Source: Clostridiaceae bacterium
GTDB taxonomy: Bacteria; Bacillota; Clostridia; DUPQ01
Direction: 5' to 3'
DNA length: 43,667 bases
NCBI GenBank assembly: GCA_012729955.1
Contig: JAAYBX010000019.1
Span: forward strand, 1 to 43,667
In this document: piece by piece, positions 15,135 through 23,353 of the stretch
How positions within the stretch are numbered: position 1 is the stretch's first letter
Layout of the letters: the number at the start of each line of letters is the position of its first letter
Notes under the pieces: model-generated
Seen by the model: the letters and a program-made list of their open reading frames with translations, nothing else
Told to the model about the DNA's origin: nothing
Database searches by the model: none
Position numbers and translations under genes: made by a program

Positions 15135-16055
15135 ATGATTAAGGAAAAAAGAAGTAATATATTAGGCTGGATAGGCGTAGGTATCACAACAATTTTCTCT
15201 AGCATATGGGCATATTGGGGTTCAATAGAGAATTTTCATGAAGGCTGGTATTCCGTTTCCATATGGGAAAATCTTTTTATGCTCTTTTTCCAGTATCTGT
15301 TGTTCGCTATAGTATTCGTCGTGCTTGGGGTTATAACCCTGAAATGGAAAATAGCCGGACTAATACTTCATATACTGCTTGCAGGATTCAGCATATGGTT
15401 TTTTTCAGGAGCAAATTTTCTTGTTATTGGCTTAATGATAGTCATACCGATTATCGGGCTTGGGCTTCTATATTACTTTGGCAAACCGAAACCAAAGAAG
15501 TGGGCATACCGTTCATTAATCTTCATTCCGCTTATTATCATCATAGCTGTATTTATACCTATGGCTATAAAAGTATCTAAAAGGGTAAATGACAATGATT
15601 TTGGAACAAGAATAATCGAAGGAAATGAAGTAACGTTAGTATGGGCACCAAGAGGTCCTGGCTGGCCAGATAGCGGAACTACATGGGATGAAGCAATAGA
15701 TATATGCAGATATCTTTCAGAAGATGGAACAACCGTAATGGATGAAATACAGGACATATGGAGATTACCGACTGTTGATGAAGCAGTAAGATCTATGATG
15801 CTCCACGGTGAGAATGTAAACGGAGTATGGTACCCAGATGAGAAAAAAGCTGTGTATGATAAAACACCGGATAAGGAATCGCCTTTATGGGATGTGCATT
15901 CACAAGTAATATATTACTGGACAAGCGAGTCTGAAAAAGATAATGCTGATCGGGCATATATCATCGTATATCATGGAGGCATTCATTCAAAAATGAAAAT
16001 TGATGGACAGAGTTACTTAAGCTTCAGAGCTGTAAAGAATGTTTTGGATGATTAA
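15135..16055 (+). CDS. Membrane protein with C-terminal Lcl/DUF1566 domain
   Basis: 306 residues. Five hydrophobic segments occupy the first ~150 residues (about 10-30, 45-65, 70-90, 95-115 and 130-148), followed by a soluble part. The latter (about 160-304: VTLVWAPRGPGWPDSGTTWDEAIDICRYL ... WRLPTVDEAV ... VIYYWTSESEKDNADRAYIIVYHGG ... SYLSFRAVKNV) matches the Lcl C-terminal/DUF1566 domain, related to the formylglycine-enzyme/C-type-lectin fold and often found on cell surfaces. The role is unknown. Start ATG after agagg. It is transcribed alone, divergent from the peroxidase operon. Confidence 0.78.
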   Translation: MIKEKRSNILGWIGVGITTIFSSIWAYWGSIENFHEGWYSVSIWENLFMLFFQYLLFAIVFVVLGVITLKWKIAGLILHILLAGFSIWFFSGANFLVIGLMIVIPIIGLGLLYYFGKPKPKKWAYRSLIFIPLIIIIAVFIPMAIKVSKRVNDNDFGTRIIEGNEVTLVWAPRGPGWPDSGTTWDEAIDICRYLSEDGTTVMDEIQDIWRLPTVDEAVRSMMLHGENVNGVWYPDEKKAVYDKTPDKESPLWDVHSQVIYYWTSESEKDNADRAYIIVYHGGIHSKMKIDGQSYLSFRAVKNVLDD

Positions 16056-16200
16056 TCTATAATAAAAAATAACAAATTTTCAAACATCTCTTGCATGGCT
16101 TGAGTACTGATGATATTGTAATTAAGTTATAGTAAAGGGTAATAACTTTACAGATATAATAATTTATGATTTGTATGATTACTCATTAGGAAGGTATAAT

Positions 16201-16929
16201 ATGGACGACTCGAAAGTGTTTTTAATGATATCGATATTCGCTGTTAGCGCTTTAGTTGTGAATTCAATAGGCATTTATGTGATTTACAAAAATAAGAAGT
16301 GGGTGGAAAAATACAAAGAATATTTTATGTGTTTTGCTGCAGGCGTTCTCATTTCTGCTCCTTTAATATCCGCTTTCCCTGAAGCTATTGAGAAGAATCA
16401 TAATGCAGGATTTGCAGCTCTTGTCGGTTTTGTATTCATGCTTTTCAGTAACAGGTTAATTAAACACCATACGCATCAGGATGAACTTGCATTCGGTATT
16501 ACTGCGATTCAAGGAATAGGCATTCATTCATTGCTTGACGGTATTACATATACTGTTACTTTCAGCGCAAGTATCTTTGCAGGACTCGCATCAGGCATAG
16601 GACTTGTCGTTCATGAATTTACAGAAGGTGTCATTACCTTTTCGGTTTTATTAAAAGGCGGAGTAAGCGCAAAGAAGTCCCTTCTCTATTCTTTTCTTGT
16701 TGCCGGTCTTACTACTCCGATTGGTGCATTTATTGCATATCCTTTAATAAGAAAACTAAGTGACTCGGCATTAGGGCTTGCTCTGGGATTTGTAGTCGGC
16801 GTCCTAATATATATTTCAGCTGCTCATCTTCTGCCTGAAGCAAAAGCACATGAAAAGAAACACTCTATGTTTGCTCTTTGTGCAGGTATAGCCTTATCTG
16901 TAGGATTGTCCTTTTTACATAATCACTGA
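16201..16929 (+). CDS. ZIP-family divalent metal transporter
   Basis: 242 residues from the ATG at 16201, which has aggaagg six bases upstream; a longer frame from a TTG at 16171 has no shine site. Eight membrane helices are predicted. The two metal-binding helices carry HSLLDG (H109, D113) and HEFTEG (H138, E139, E142), the signatures of TM4 and TM5 in ZIP proteins, and a histidine pair (HHTH, about 89-92) sits in the preceding loop. It should import zinc or another divalent metal. An imperfect operator-like repeat, GTAAAG-N8-CTTTAC at 16132-16151, precedes a TATAAT at 16155-16160. A terminator follows. Confidence 0.92.
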   Translation: MDDSKVFLMISIFAVSALVVNSIGIYVIYKNKKWVEKYKEYFMCFAAGVLISAPLISAFPEAIEKNHNAGFAALVGFVFMLFSNRLIKHHTHQDELAFGITAIQGIGIHSLLDGITYTVTFSASIFAGLASGIGLVVHEFTEGVITFSVLLKGGVSAKKSLLYSFLVAGLTTPIGAFIAYPLIRKLSDSALGLALGFVVGVLIYISAAHLLPEAKAHEKKHSMFALCAGIALSVGLSFLHNH

Positions 16930-16966
16930 TATACTTAAATTACTTAATATCAATAAATACTATCAT

Positions 16967-16993
16967 GCTGCTATATAGAATAGCAGCTTTTTT
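16967..16993 (+). terminator. Rho-independent terminator of the ZIP gene
   Basis: GCTGCTAT and ATAGCAGC form a perfect 8-bp stem with a 5-base loop, followed directly by six T. Confidence 0.9.
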
Positions 16994-17029
16994 GTTAAAA
17001 GCAAATACCCTAATATTACTTATTATTAC

Positions 17030-17073
17030 TTAGTTATTGACATATATTCCTTTATGCTCTATTATATAACTAA
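17030..17073 (+). promoter_or_regulatory. Promoter of the HTH-hydrolase operon with flanking inverted repeat
   Basis: TTGACA (17037-17042), 17-base spacer, TATTAT (17060-17065). TTAGTTAT (17030-17037) and ATAACTAA (17066-17073) are perfect inverted copies that bracket the whole promoter, possibly two half-sites for the HTH protein of the operon. Confidence 0.6.
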
Positions 17074-17094
17074 AAGCATTATAAAGGAGGAACT

Positions 17095-17559
17095 ATGACA
17101 GCAAAACTATATACGATAAATGAACTCAGCAGAATACTGGATCTTCATCCTAAAACTATTTTAAGGTTTATAAAAGAAGGAAAAATACAAGCTAATAAGA
17201 TTGGCAGGACCTGGAGAGTGACTGAAGATGAATTAAAGTCTTTTTGCCATGGAGAACTTGCAAGGAAAGATATACCGGTATTAAAACCTGATTATGATAC
17301 TCTTCATGACCGCATATCAATATCTGCAGTAATAGAGATTAAAGAACAGAATTCGGAAGAAGCATCTAGAATATCCAACATGTTTATGGCAGTGCTAAAC
17401 AGCGAGTCAGATGCCAAAAACAGATCCCGTTTCGATTTCTTCTACTACCCGGAAATAGAAAAAGCAAAATATGTTTTTTACGGATCAGCTGATTTCGTAA
17501 CAAGAATAATTGAAATGTTTAATCAGTTAACTAACAGCGAGGATAAAAAGAATGAATAG
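17095..17559 (+). CDS. Excisionase/MerR-type HTH domain protein
   Basis: 154 residues, start behind aaaggagg. Residues 4-55 (LYTINELSRILDLHPKTILRFIKEGKIQANKIGRTWRVTEDELKSF) form a helix-turn-helix of the excisionase (HTH_17) type. The remaining ~95 residues are a mixed domain without a known name, possibly for ligand binding or dimerisation (ISISAVIEIKEQNSEEASRISNMFMAVLNS). It overlaps the hydrolase gene by eight bases, which implies translational coupling; HTH_17-alpha/beta hydrolase pairs of this kind recur in Firmicutes. It probably regulates its own operon. Confidence 0.85.
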   Translation: MTAKLYTINELSRILDLHPKTILRFIKEGKIQANKIGRTWRVTEDELKSFCHGELARKDIPVLKPDYDTLHDRISISAVIEIKEQNSEEASRISNMFMAVLNSESDAKNRSRFDFFYYPEIEKAKYVFYGSADFVTRIIEMFNQLTNSEDKKNE

Positions 17560-18403
17560 GAACATATACAGATCTGACCAAGGAAGAGAGTTAATCGAAA
17601 AATATTATACAGATATATTATCATGTTATATGGATTATCCGTATGAAGAACTATATATTGATACAGACATCGCAAAAACACATGTCTTGAAGTTCGGAGA
17701 CTCCATCAAACCACCCTTGTTTATGTTTCATGGCTCCACATCAAACAGTGCGACCTGGCTTGGAAGCATATTATATTTCATAAATGACTTTACTATATAC
17801 TGTGTTGATATACCCGGTGAACCTGGTTTAAGTGAACCTGCAAGATGTGAGCTTAATACTGATGAGCCTCTAAAATGGATTGAATCATTATTGGATAATA
17901 TGAAAATAGGTAAAGCTTTTATTCTTGGAATGAGCCTTGGCAGCTGGTATGCCATGAATTTTACGATTAACAGACCTGACAAGGTGCATGCCCTTTCTAT
18001 GATAACTGCGGGAGGATTTGCTCCCATGAAGAAATCCTTTATATTTAAAGTTTTATTCGCTTCAATTCTTGGTGATAATGGTAAAAAAGTAATGAACAAT
18101 GCGATATACTACAAAACTGCTGTCCCAGATGAAGTTATTGCATTCCAGTCTTTGGCTGCAGCCCATTTTAATCCTTTAATGGAGCCTCTTCCAATCTTTA
18201 CTGATGAGCAGATAAGTAATATATCAGTTCCATTACAGTTTTTCGGAGGTGATCATGACAGCCTTATTGATTCAGTCAGAACCGCAAAAAGGATAAAAAC
18301 AAACTATCCATCGGCAGATGTACACATACTTAAGGATACCGGTCATGTAATCCTTGATCAGTTTGAAAATATCTTCAGTTTCTTTAAAAAAACAATTATT
18401 TAA
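17552..18403 (+). CDS. Alpha/beta hydrolase
   Basis: 283 residues. The nucleophile elbow is GMSLGS with Ser128; the oxyanion region is FHGSTSNSATW (59-69); the acid is D234 or D236 in GGDHDSL; and the histidine is H265 in DTGHVIL. This is a full catalytic triad of an esterase/lipase-type alpha/beta hydrolase in the cytosol. The substrate is unknown. The start overlaps the HTH gene, so both proteins come from one message and the hydrolase may make or remove the signal that the HTH protein senses (inference). Confidence 0.9.
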   Translation: MNRNIYRSDQGRELIEKYYTDILSCYMDYPYEELYIDTDIAKTHVLKFGDSIKPPLFMFHGSTSNSATWLGSILYFINDFTIYCVDIPGEPGLSEPARCELNTDEPLKWIESLLDNMKIGKAFILGMSLGSWYAMNFTINRPDKVHALSMITAGGFAPMKKSFIFKVLFASILGDNGKKVMNNAIYYKTAVPDEVIAFQSLAAAHFNPLMEPLPIFTDEQISNISVPLQFFGGDHDSLIDSVRTAKRIKTNYPSADVHILKDTGHVILDQFENIFSFFKKTII

Positions 18404-18430
18404 TTTTTATATGGTTAACTGCATAAGCAA

Positions 18431-18476
18431 TTGACATTTGAGTACAATAAGTTATACTTGTATTACTTGTATAACT
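18431..18476 (+). promoter_or_regulatory. Promoter and operator of the AbrB-ABC operon
   Basis: TTGACA (18431-18436), 16-base spacer, TATACT (18453-18458). AGTTATAC (18450-18457) and GTATAACT (18469-18476) form a perfect inverted repeat with an 11-base gap, and inside it TACTTGTAT occurs twice in tandem (18455-18463, 18464-18472). The element covers the -10 and start site, as expected of a repressor site, most simply for the AbrB-type protein that follows. Confidence 0.65.
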
Positions 18477-18494
18477 GTTTTTTGAGGAGGATAA

Positions 18495-18803
18495 ATGAAA
18501 TCAGATAAGGCTGTAAACCAAAGATATATGGGGTCTGTTAAAATAGGGCCTAAAGGGCAGATAGTAATACCTAAGGAAGTACGTGATATGTTTGACATAA
18601 AAACAGGAGATACTCTGGTACTACTGGCAGATGCACAAAAAGGAATTGCTATAGAACGAATGTCTTTTTTCCATAGTATAGCAGATGCTATACTTGAAGG
18701 AAGATCAAAAGAGATATATCAAGAACATTCTGAAACTGACAGTCTAAATTTCGCGAAAGGTATAAAGAAAATTACAGATGAGAATGAGAGAGGAATGAAA
18801 TGA
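18495..18803 (+). CDS. AbrB/MazE/SpoVT-family DNA-binding protein
   Basis: 102 residues, start behind gaggagg. Residues 12-55 hold the swapped-hairpin AbrB fold: MGSVKIGPKGQIVIPKEVRDMFDIKTGDTLVLLADAQKGIAI. The C-terminal half is helical. No toxin gene is adjacent, so it is a regulator, not a MazE antitoxin. Its stop overlaps the start of the ABC ATPase gene in ATGA. AbrB-type genes next to a two-gene ABC exporter are a recurrent arrangement in Clostridia, where the regulator presumably sets exporter expression. Confidence 0.9.
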   Translation: MKSDKAVNQRYMGSVKIGPKGQIVIPKEVRDMFDIKTGDTLVLLADAQKGIAIERMSFFHSIADAILEGRSKEIYQEHSETDSLNFAKGIKKITDENERGMK

Positions 18804-19528
18804 CAGCAATAAGAACAGAAAACCTTACTAAAAAATTCAAGGGTATCACAGCAGTCAACAACCTGAACATGGAAATAATGGAAAATGAACTATTCGCTCT
18901 TTTAGGTGTCAATGGTGCCGGGAAAACAACTACTATCAAAATGTTATCCTGCCTGATTAAGCCCAGTGAAGGAGATGGATATATTTTCGGTAAAAGCATT
19001 ACAAAAGATTCATATAACATTAAGCCGATAATTAATGTCTCACCCCAGGAAACTGCAGTCGCACCAAATCTTACCGTAATGGAAAATCTGGAGCTGATTG
19101 CGAGAATATATGGAAATGACAAGAATTCATCATTAGTAAAAACCAAGAATATTATTGCTTCTTTCGGTTTAGGCGAAGTACAGAAGCAGAAAGCAAAAAT
19201 ATTATCTGGCGGATATCAAAGAAGGCTCAGTATCGCTATGGCATTAATCTCTGAACCAAAACTTCTTTTTCTTGACGAACCGACTTTAGGACTGGATGTT
19301 CTTGCAAGAAGAGAGTTGTGGAAAGTTATAAAAAAGCTGAAGGAAAATATGACTATCATACTCACTACACACTATCTCGAAGAAGCAGTGGCTTTATCAG
19401 ACCGTATAGGGATAATGGTAAAAGGCGAACTGAAAATCATTGGAACCTCTGCAGAAATAACCAGGAAAGCAAATGCAGCTAATTTTGAAGATGCTTTCAT
19501 CTATATTTCAGAAAGTGAGGCAGTGTAA
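18800..19528 (+). CDS. ABC transporter ATP-binding protein
   Basis: 242 residues. Walker A GVNGAGKTT (36-44), signature LSGGYQRRLS (from 135), and Walker B LLFLDEPTLGLD with D159-E160 are all intact; the H-loop is in TTHYLEEA. It belongs to the ABC-2/DrrA-type group that energises small two-protein exporters. Translation is coupled to the AbrB gene through a four-base overlap, and the permease gene starts one base after its stop. Confidence 0.95.
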   Translation: MTAIRTENLTKKFKGITAVNNLNMEIMENELFALLGVNGAGKTTTIKMLSCLIKPSEGDGYIFGKSITKDSYNIKPIINVSPQETAVAPNLTVMENLELIARIYGNDKNSSLVKTKNIIASFGLGEVQKQKAKILSGGYQRRLSIAMALISEPKLLFLDEPTLGLDVLARRELWKVIKKLKENMTIILTTHYLEEAVALSDRIGIMVKGELKIIGTSAEITRKANAANFEDAFIYISESEAV

Positions 19529-19529
19529 T

Positions 19530-20267
19530 ATGAAAATTTCAGCATTTGCTTTACGTAACAGCAGGGAGATTTTAAGAGACAAACTGAATCTGGCTTTCGG
19601 TTTGGGCTTTCCTCTTATAGTTCTTCTTTTATTATCTGCAATTCAGGCGAACATACCTGTAGAGCTCTTTGCAATAGATCATATTACCCCAGGCATTGCG
19701 GTATTCGGCTTGTCATTCATATCCTTATTCTCAGGAATGCTTATAGCAAAAGACCGTACAAGCTCTTTTATGTTACGGTTATATATTTCACCAATGAAGT
19801 CATCTGACTTCATACTTGGTTATACTCTGCCTTTGCTTCCAATGGCAGTAATGCAGACAATAATATGCTTTATTGCCGCAATAGCATTAGGTCTTACTAT
19901 AAGCATGAATATATTATTGGCAATAATTGTACTGATACCTTCAGCAGTGCTTTTCATCGCAATAGGGTTATTATGCGGAAGTATTTTCAATGACAGACAG
20001 GTCGGAGGCATCTGTGGAGCCCTTTTAACCAATTTATCAGCCTGGCTGTCAGGAACATGGTTCGACCTTTCACTGGTCGGAGGGACATTTAAGAAAATTG
20101 CGGAACTGCTGCCCTTTTCACATGCAGTCGATGCAGGAAGAGCCGCAATGGCAGGGCAGTTTGATATGATAATACCACATCTTATCTGGGTAATCGGATA
20201 TGCTGCGGTTATACTTGTACTTGCAATATATGCATTTACTGTTAAAGCAAAGAGTGACAATAAGTAA
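19530..20267 (+). CDS. ABC-2 type permease
   Basis: 245 residues from the ATG at 19530; a frame extension back to 19473 would overlap the ATPase gene by 56 bases and lacks a shine site, whereas gtgagg is nine bases before this ATG. Six membrane helices are predicted, with the ABC-2 layout: RNSREILRDKLNLAFGLGFPLIVLLLL at the start and KIAELLPFSHAVDAGRAAMAGQ before the last helix, as in DrrB/NodJ-like exporters. It pairs with the preceding ATPase. The exported compound is unknown; drugs, lipids or peptides are possible. Confidence 0.9.
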   Translation: MKISAFALRNSREILRDKLNLAFGLGFPLIVLLLLSAIQANIPVELFAIDHITPGIAVFGLSFISLFSGMLIAKDRTSSFMLRLYISPMKSSDFILGYTLPLLPMAVMQTIICFIAAIALGLTISMNILLAIIVLIPSAVLFIAIGLLCGSIFNDRQVGGICGALLTNLSAWLSGTWFDLSLVGGTFKKIAELLPFSHAVDAGRAAMAGQFDMIIPHLIWVIGYAAVILVLAIYAFTVKAKSDNK

Positions 20268-20305
20268 GAATAATAAAAAGCGGGTAAAGGAAGTAACACA
20301 AGTAA

Positions 20306-20752
20306 ATGGATAAAACTGATTTAATAGCACCATGCGGAATGAACTGCAGTTTATGTGTAGCATACCAATTTATGAAATATGATTTCAACAAAAAAGGTTT
20401 CCATAAAAGATACTGCCCAGGATGTATCCCAAGAAATAAGCACTGTCAATTCATGGCGCATCATTGTGATTTGGTTGGAAAAGGAAAGATACGTTTTTGT
20501 AGTGAATGCCAAAACTTCCCTTGCAAATACTTAAAAGCTTTGGATAAAAGATACAGCACAAAATACAACATGAGTATGATTGAAAACCTGAAATACATCT
20601 CATCGAATGGTATTGACGCATTCTTTACAAAAGAAGAAGAAAAATGGAAGTGTGAGATATGCAAAAGTATCAAATGCTGCCATAACGGCTTGTGTCTTCC
20701 TTGTGAGATTGATATACTTTCAGGTGATAAAAAGTATAAAAGGAGTAAATAA
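20306..20752 (+). CDS. Cysteine-rich DUF3795 protein
   Basis: 148 residues with about 17 cysteines, in pairs such as CGMNCSLC, YCPGC, FCSECQNFPC, CEICKSIKCC and LCLPCEID. The opening LIAPCGMNCSLCVAYQ and CxxCxNFPCxxLKxLDKRYSTKYxMSMIENL are typical of DUF3795, thought to bind zinc or an Fe-S cluster. No catalytic motif is known. It is cytosolic. It follows the ABC permease by 38 bases and could be read through from it. Confidence 0.85.
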   Translation: MDKTDLIAPCGMNCSLCVAYQFMKYDFNKKGFHKRYCPGCIPRNKHCQFMAHHCDLVGKGKIRFCSECQNFPCKYLKALDKRYSTKYNMSMIENLKYISSNGIDAFFTKEEEKWKCEICKSIKCCHNGLCLPCEIDILSGDKKYKRSK

Positions 20753-20980
20753 TTGAGAATGAAAAAAGAAAACTGGTATAAATTCATGTATGTAATAAGC
20801 GGACTTCTTGTTGTTGGATTCATTATAAGGCTTACAGCCGACTATATACAGTATGACCCTATAGCTACTTCTTTCCCTTTTTACGCTTCAGTATTAATGA
20901 GAAGCATTGAATTTCTGCTTCCTTCATTAATAGTTTTCATAACTGCCATTATCTTTAAAAAATATGCAAAAAAGAACTGA
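20753..20980 (+). CDS. Small two-helix membrane protein
   Basis: 75 residues; start TTG at 20753, seven bases after aggag (an ATG two codons later is 13 bases away, so less likely). Two hydrophobic segments (about 11-30 and 50-68) with lysines at both ends suggest a small integral membrane protein. No family recognised. It begins directly after the DUF3795 stop codon, so the two are co-translated, and ends six bases before the convergent glycosidase gene. Confidence 0.65.
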   Translation: MRMKKENWYKFMYVISGLLVVGFIIRLTADYIQYDPIATSFPFYASVLMRSIEFLLPSLIVFITAIIFKKYAKKN

Positions 20981-20986
20981 TGTCAG

Positions 20987-23185
20987 TTATATATTTACTT
21001 CTGTTTTTCTTTCATCTTCTTTATCTTCAAATACAAGGGAATTTATCTTCCCATCCTCATATTCTACGGTTACGGATTTCGAAGAGTAAAGCGGCAGTTT
21101 AAAAGACACATTCCAGTTTTTGGGCCATGCACCGAATAAAAGATTCTTTTCCTCTGATGAAGCTAAAAGAGTATGTATAAATCCAATGCTTAATCCGTTT
21201 GCATGATCCTGGTCTGGAGTCTCATCATAATTCGGACCGTATATACCAGGGAAAGAGTATCTCTCATCTGTCATATTCGCCTGTTTTAAAAGTATATTCA
21301 TTGCCTGCTCAGTTAATCCTAACAATGCTGCTTGTATGCAATCCTGAGACCACCCTTTTCCAGCTTTTTCCTTTCTTTCATTAAATGCATTAATTGCGTA
21401 ATTAAAAAGAGGATTTTCCTTATTAAGATAAGTATGCATATAAAACGGGAATACCGAGTAAAGTTCAGGATTTTCTGAGTTCCTTCTTTTTATATCTATT
21501 AAGGTTTGACAAGGCAGAAGCTTATATTCATCCTTCGGGTAATCCACTAGTATGTCCCTTATTTTTTTTGATATATCTTTAAGTTCATCAGTGAGATCCT
21601 CACAAATATTCAGTTCCTTTGTCAAAGCATCAAGACCTGCAATATCCGGTAGATCATTAACACAATCCTGATATGTTTCCAGGGATGACACAGGTTTCAT
21701 AAGGATCTTGCCATCTAATGTATCAAAATGCTCATAGAAGAAGATGAGAGTCTCTTTGGAAAATTCATAAGCAATTTGCAGGTATTTATTATTTTTTGAA
21801 TATTTCGCGCCAAGAAGCATAAGATACGCCAGCTCCAGCATCCCGTTATAATGCCAGCGGATATAATGGTTACCAATCTGTCCTGGAAGATGGAGCCATG
21901 TTCCTTTTTCATACCTTTTATTATCCTCCTGAGGAATACAGTAGTTGCTCATACAGTAAAGTCCGCTTATAGTGAAAGTCTCTGGAAGAAGCATCCCGTT
22001 ATGGCCGTAATATGCAAAACATCTGTGCTTTGCTATCGGTATCAACCCATACATAAGATTATATAGTGGTTCCATTCCACTAAAATCACCGCTTAGCAGC
22101 ATGTTCCAGTATATGTGTCTTGTGTTCTGTATCCAGAAAGCAGCTCCCCATCTGCGGTAATCCCAGGTTATCCTTCCTGGAGTTACTTCCTGAGGATAGG
22201 TAACAAATATGGAACCGTTAAATTTTATTGGTACAGGACCCTTCCCTGCACACCCGTTGAAGTATTTCTGATATATCCATGCTTTTGTAAGAAGCTTTGC
22301 ATCTTCTGTTCCATATGCATATATATAGTATCTGTTCCAGTATTCATTCCAATCTTTTATATGTCTGTCAAAACTATTTAATTCGTCGAACCCATCTGCT
22401 TCTTTTGTTATCTTCTTTTCCCAGCTCTTATGTGAATCTGTTTTTTCTGTTAAAGACCATATCTGCATTTTACTGCTAAGCACCTGCTTTTCTGTCCTTA
22501 AAAAAATAGATCCTTCTTTATCCACTGGCCTTAAATCTTCAGATACTGCGTATGTCCCGAATGTCAAGTTAATAAATGGATCACGATATACTTCCTGGTC
22601 TTTTGAATACAGATTTTGAGCATGGAATGAATAATTATAACAGGATACTTCATTCCTGTGATACTGTATTATCCCTCTCTTGTTTTCAGATAAACTGACA
22701 GTATCAGAACTTTCAGATATATTATGAAATCTAGCAGTGCCTGACATTGCATAATTACTGAAATCTTTCTCCAGGTCGTGTGAGCTTACCGGCTGATCTC
22801 TATAGTTGTCAATCGTATATTTTAAATTTACCGGGATTTCCGAATTTATGGAAAAACACAATACATCTTTGTTGTAGTCTATATACAATTTTACTTCCGC
22901 TTTATCTGATTTTATCTTGAGTACAGCTTTTTTCAGATCAAGATGCGTTTCTGAATCACTGTTAAAAATATTCGGAGAAATAGAAATGCAGGATTTGCAT
23001 GTTTTTAATATTCTTCCCAGTTCAGAAAAATTGTCAGTTGCGGATAACAGAAGATGGATATCTGTCGTATTTTCTGCGGTTACCCATACAGAAGCTCCTA
23101 TCCGGCCGTTTCCGATTGGTATAAACTTTTCATATGAATCCGGTAATTTCGCAATATAGTCATAACTGGAAATATCATGTTTCAT
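20987..23185 (-). CDS. GH95-like glycoside hydrolase
   Basis: 732 residues, start ATG behind gaggtgac. The N-terminal PIGNGRIGASVWV matches the opening of GH95 and related (DUF5703-type) enzymes. A beta-sandwich part (to about 270) is followed by an (alpha/alpha)6 barrel (about 290-660). WDYRRWGAAFWIQNTRHIYWNML resembles the GH95 barrel segment with paired asparagines, and DQDHANGLSIGF lies near the end of the barrel, where GH95 has an acidic residue; the assignment of catalytic residues is tentative. A C-terminal beta domain follows. There is no signal peptide, so it should act on sugars already taken up, for example alpha-L-fucosides or galactosides. Confidence 0.75.
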   Translation of the reverse strand: MKHDISSYDYIAKLPDSYEKFIPIGNGRIGASVWVTAENTTDIHLLLSATDNFSELGRILKTCKSCISISPNIFNSDSETHLDLKKAVLKIKSDKAEVKLYIDYNKDVLCFSINSEIPVNLKYTIDNYRDQPVSSHDLEKDFSNYAMSGTARFHNISESSDTVSLSENKRGIIQYHRNEVSCYNYSFHAQNLYSKDQEVYRDPFINLTFGTYAVSEDLRPVDKEGSIFLRTEKQVLSSKMQIWSLTEKTDSHKSWEKKITKEADGFDELNSFDRHIKDWNEYWNRYYIYAYGTEDAKLLTKAWIYQKYFNGCAGKGPVPIKFNGSIFVTYPQEVTPGRITWDYRRWGAAFWIQNTRHIYWNMLLSGDFSGMEPLYNLMYGLIPIAKHRCFAYYGHNGMLLPETFTISGLYCMSNYCIPQEDNKRYEKGTWLHLPGQIGNHYIRWHYNGMLELAYLMLLGAKYSKNNKYLQIAYEFSKETLIFFYEHFDTLDGKILMKPVSSLETYQDCVNDLPDIAGLDALTKELNICEDLTDELKDISKKIRDILVDYPKDEYKLLPCQTLIDIKRRNSENPELYSVFPFYMHTYLNKENPLFNYAINAFNERKEKAGKGWSQDCIQAALLGLTEQAMNILLKQANMTDERYSFPGIYGPNYDETPDQDHANGLSIGFIHTLLASSEEKNLLFGAWPKNWNVSFKLPLYSSKSVTVEYEDGKINSLVFEDKEDERKTEVNI

Positions 23186-23203
23186 TTGTCACCTCTTATA
23201 TAA

Positions 23204-23258
23204 ATTATATCATTATGCGTATTAACATAGTGCACAATAAAATGTTATTGTGTATAAT
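23204..23258. promoter_or_regulatory. Divergent promoter region with a central inverted repeat (glycosidase / purC)
   Basis: On the minus strand TGATATAAT (23212-23204) is an extended -10 for the glycosidase. On the plus strand TATAAT lies at 23253-23258 for purC. Between them CACAATAA (23233-23240) and TTATTGTG (23245-23252) form a perfect 8-bp inverted repeat with a 4-base gap, directly against the plus -10 and about 45 bases before the minus start. No good plus -35 is present. Confidence 0.55.
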
Positions 23259-23353
23259 TCTATGCATATTAAAGTATAACCCAGTCAGACGGTTCAATCA
23301 GGATTCTGTACAGGTTTATGCCCTTAATAACAAACATATGAGAGGTATTGGGA

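Noticed and set aside
18495-18803. MazE-type antitoxin of a toxin-antitoxin pair
   Set aside because: The following gene is an ABC ATPase, not a MazF or other toxin, and the protein has the AbrB-type regulator layout.
23186-23347. Possible purine riboswitch in front of purC
   Set aside because: The conserved guanine/adenine-switch core (three-way junction with the usual loop sequences) could not be found; only the inverted repeat and a -10 are visible.
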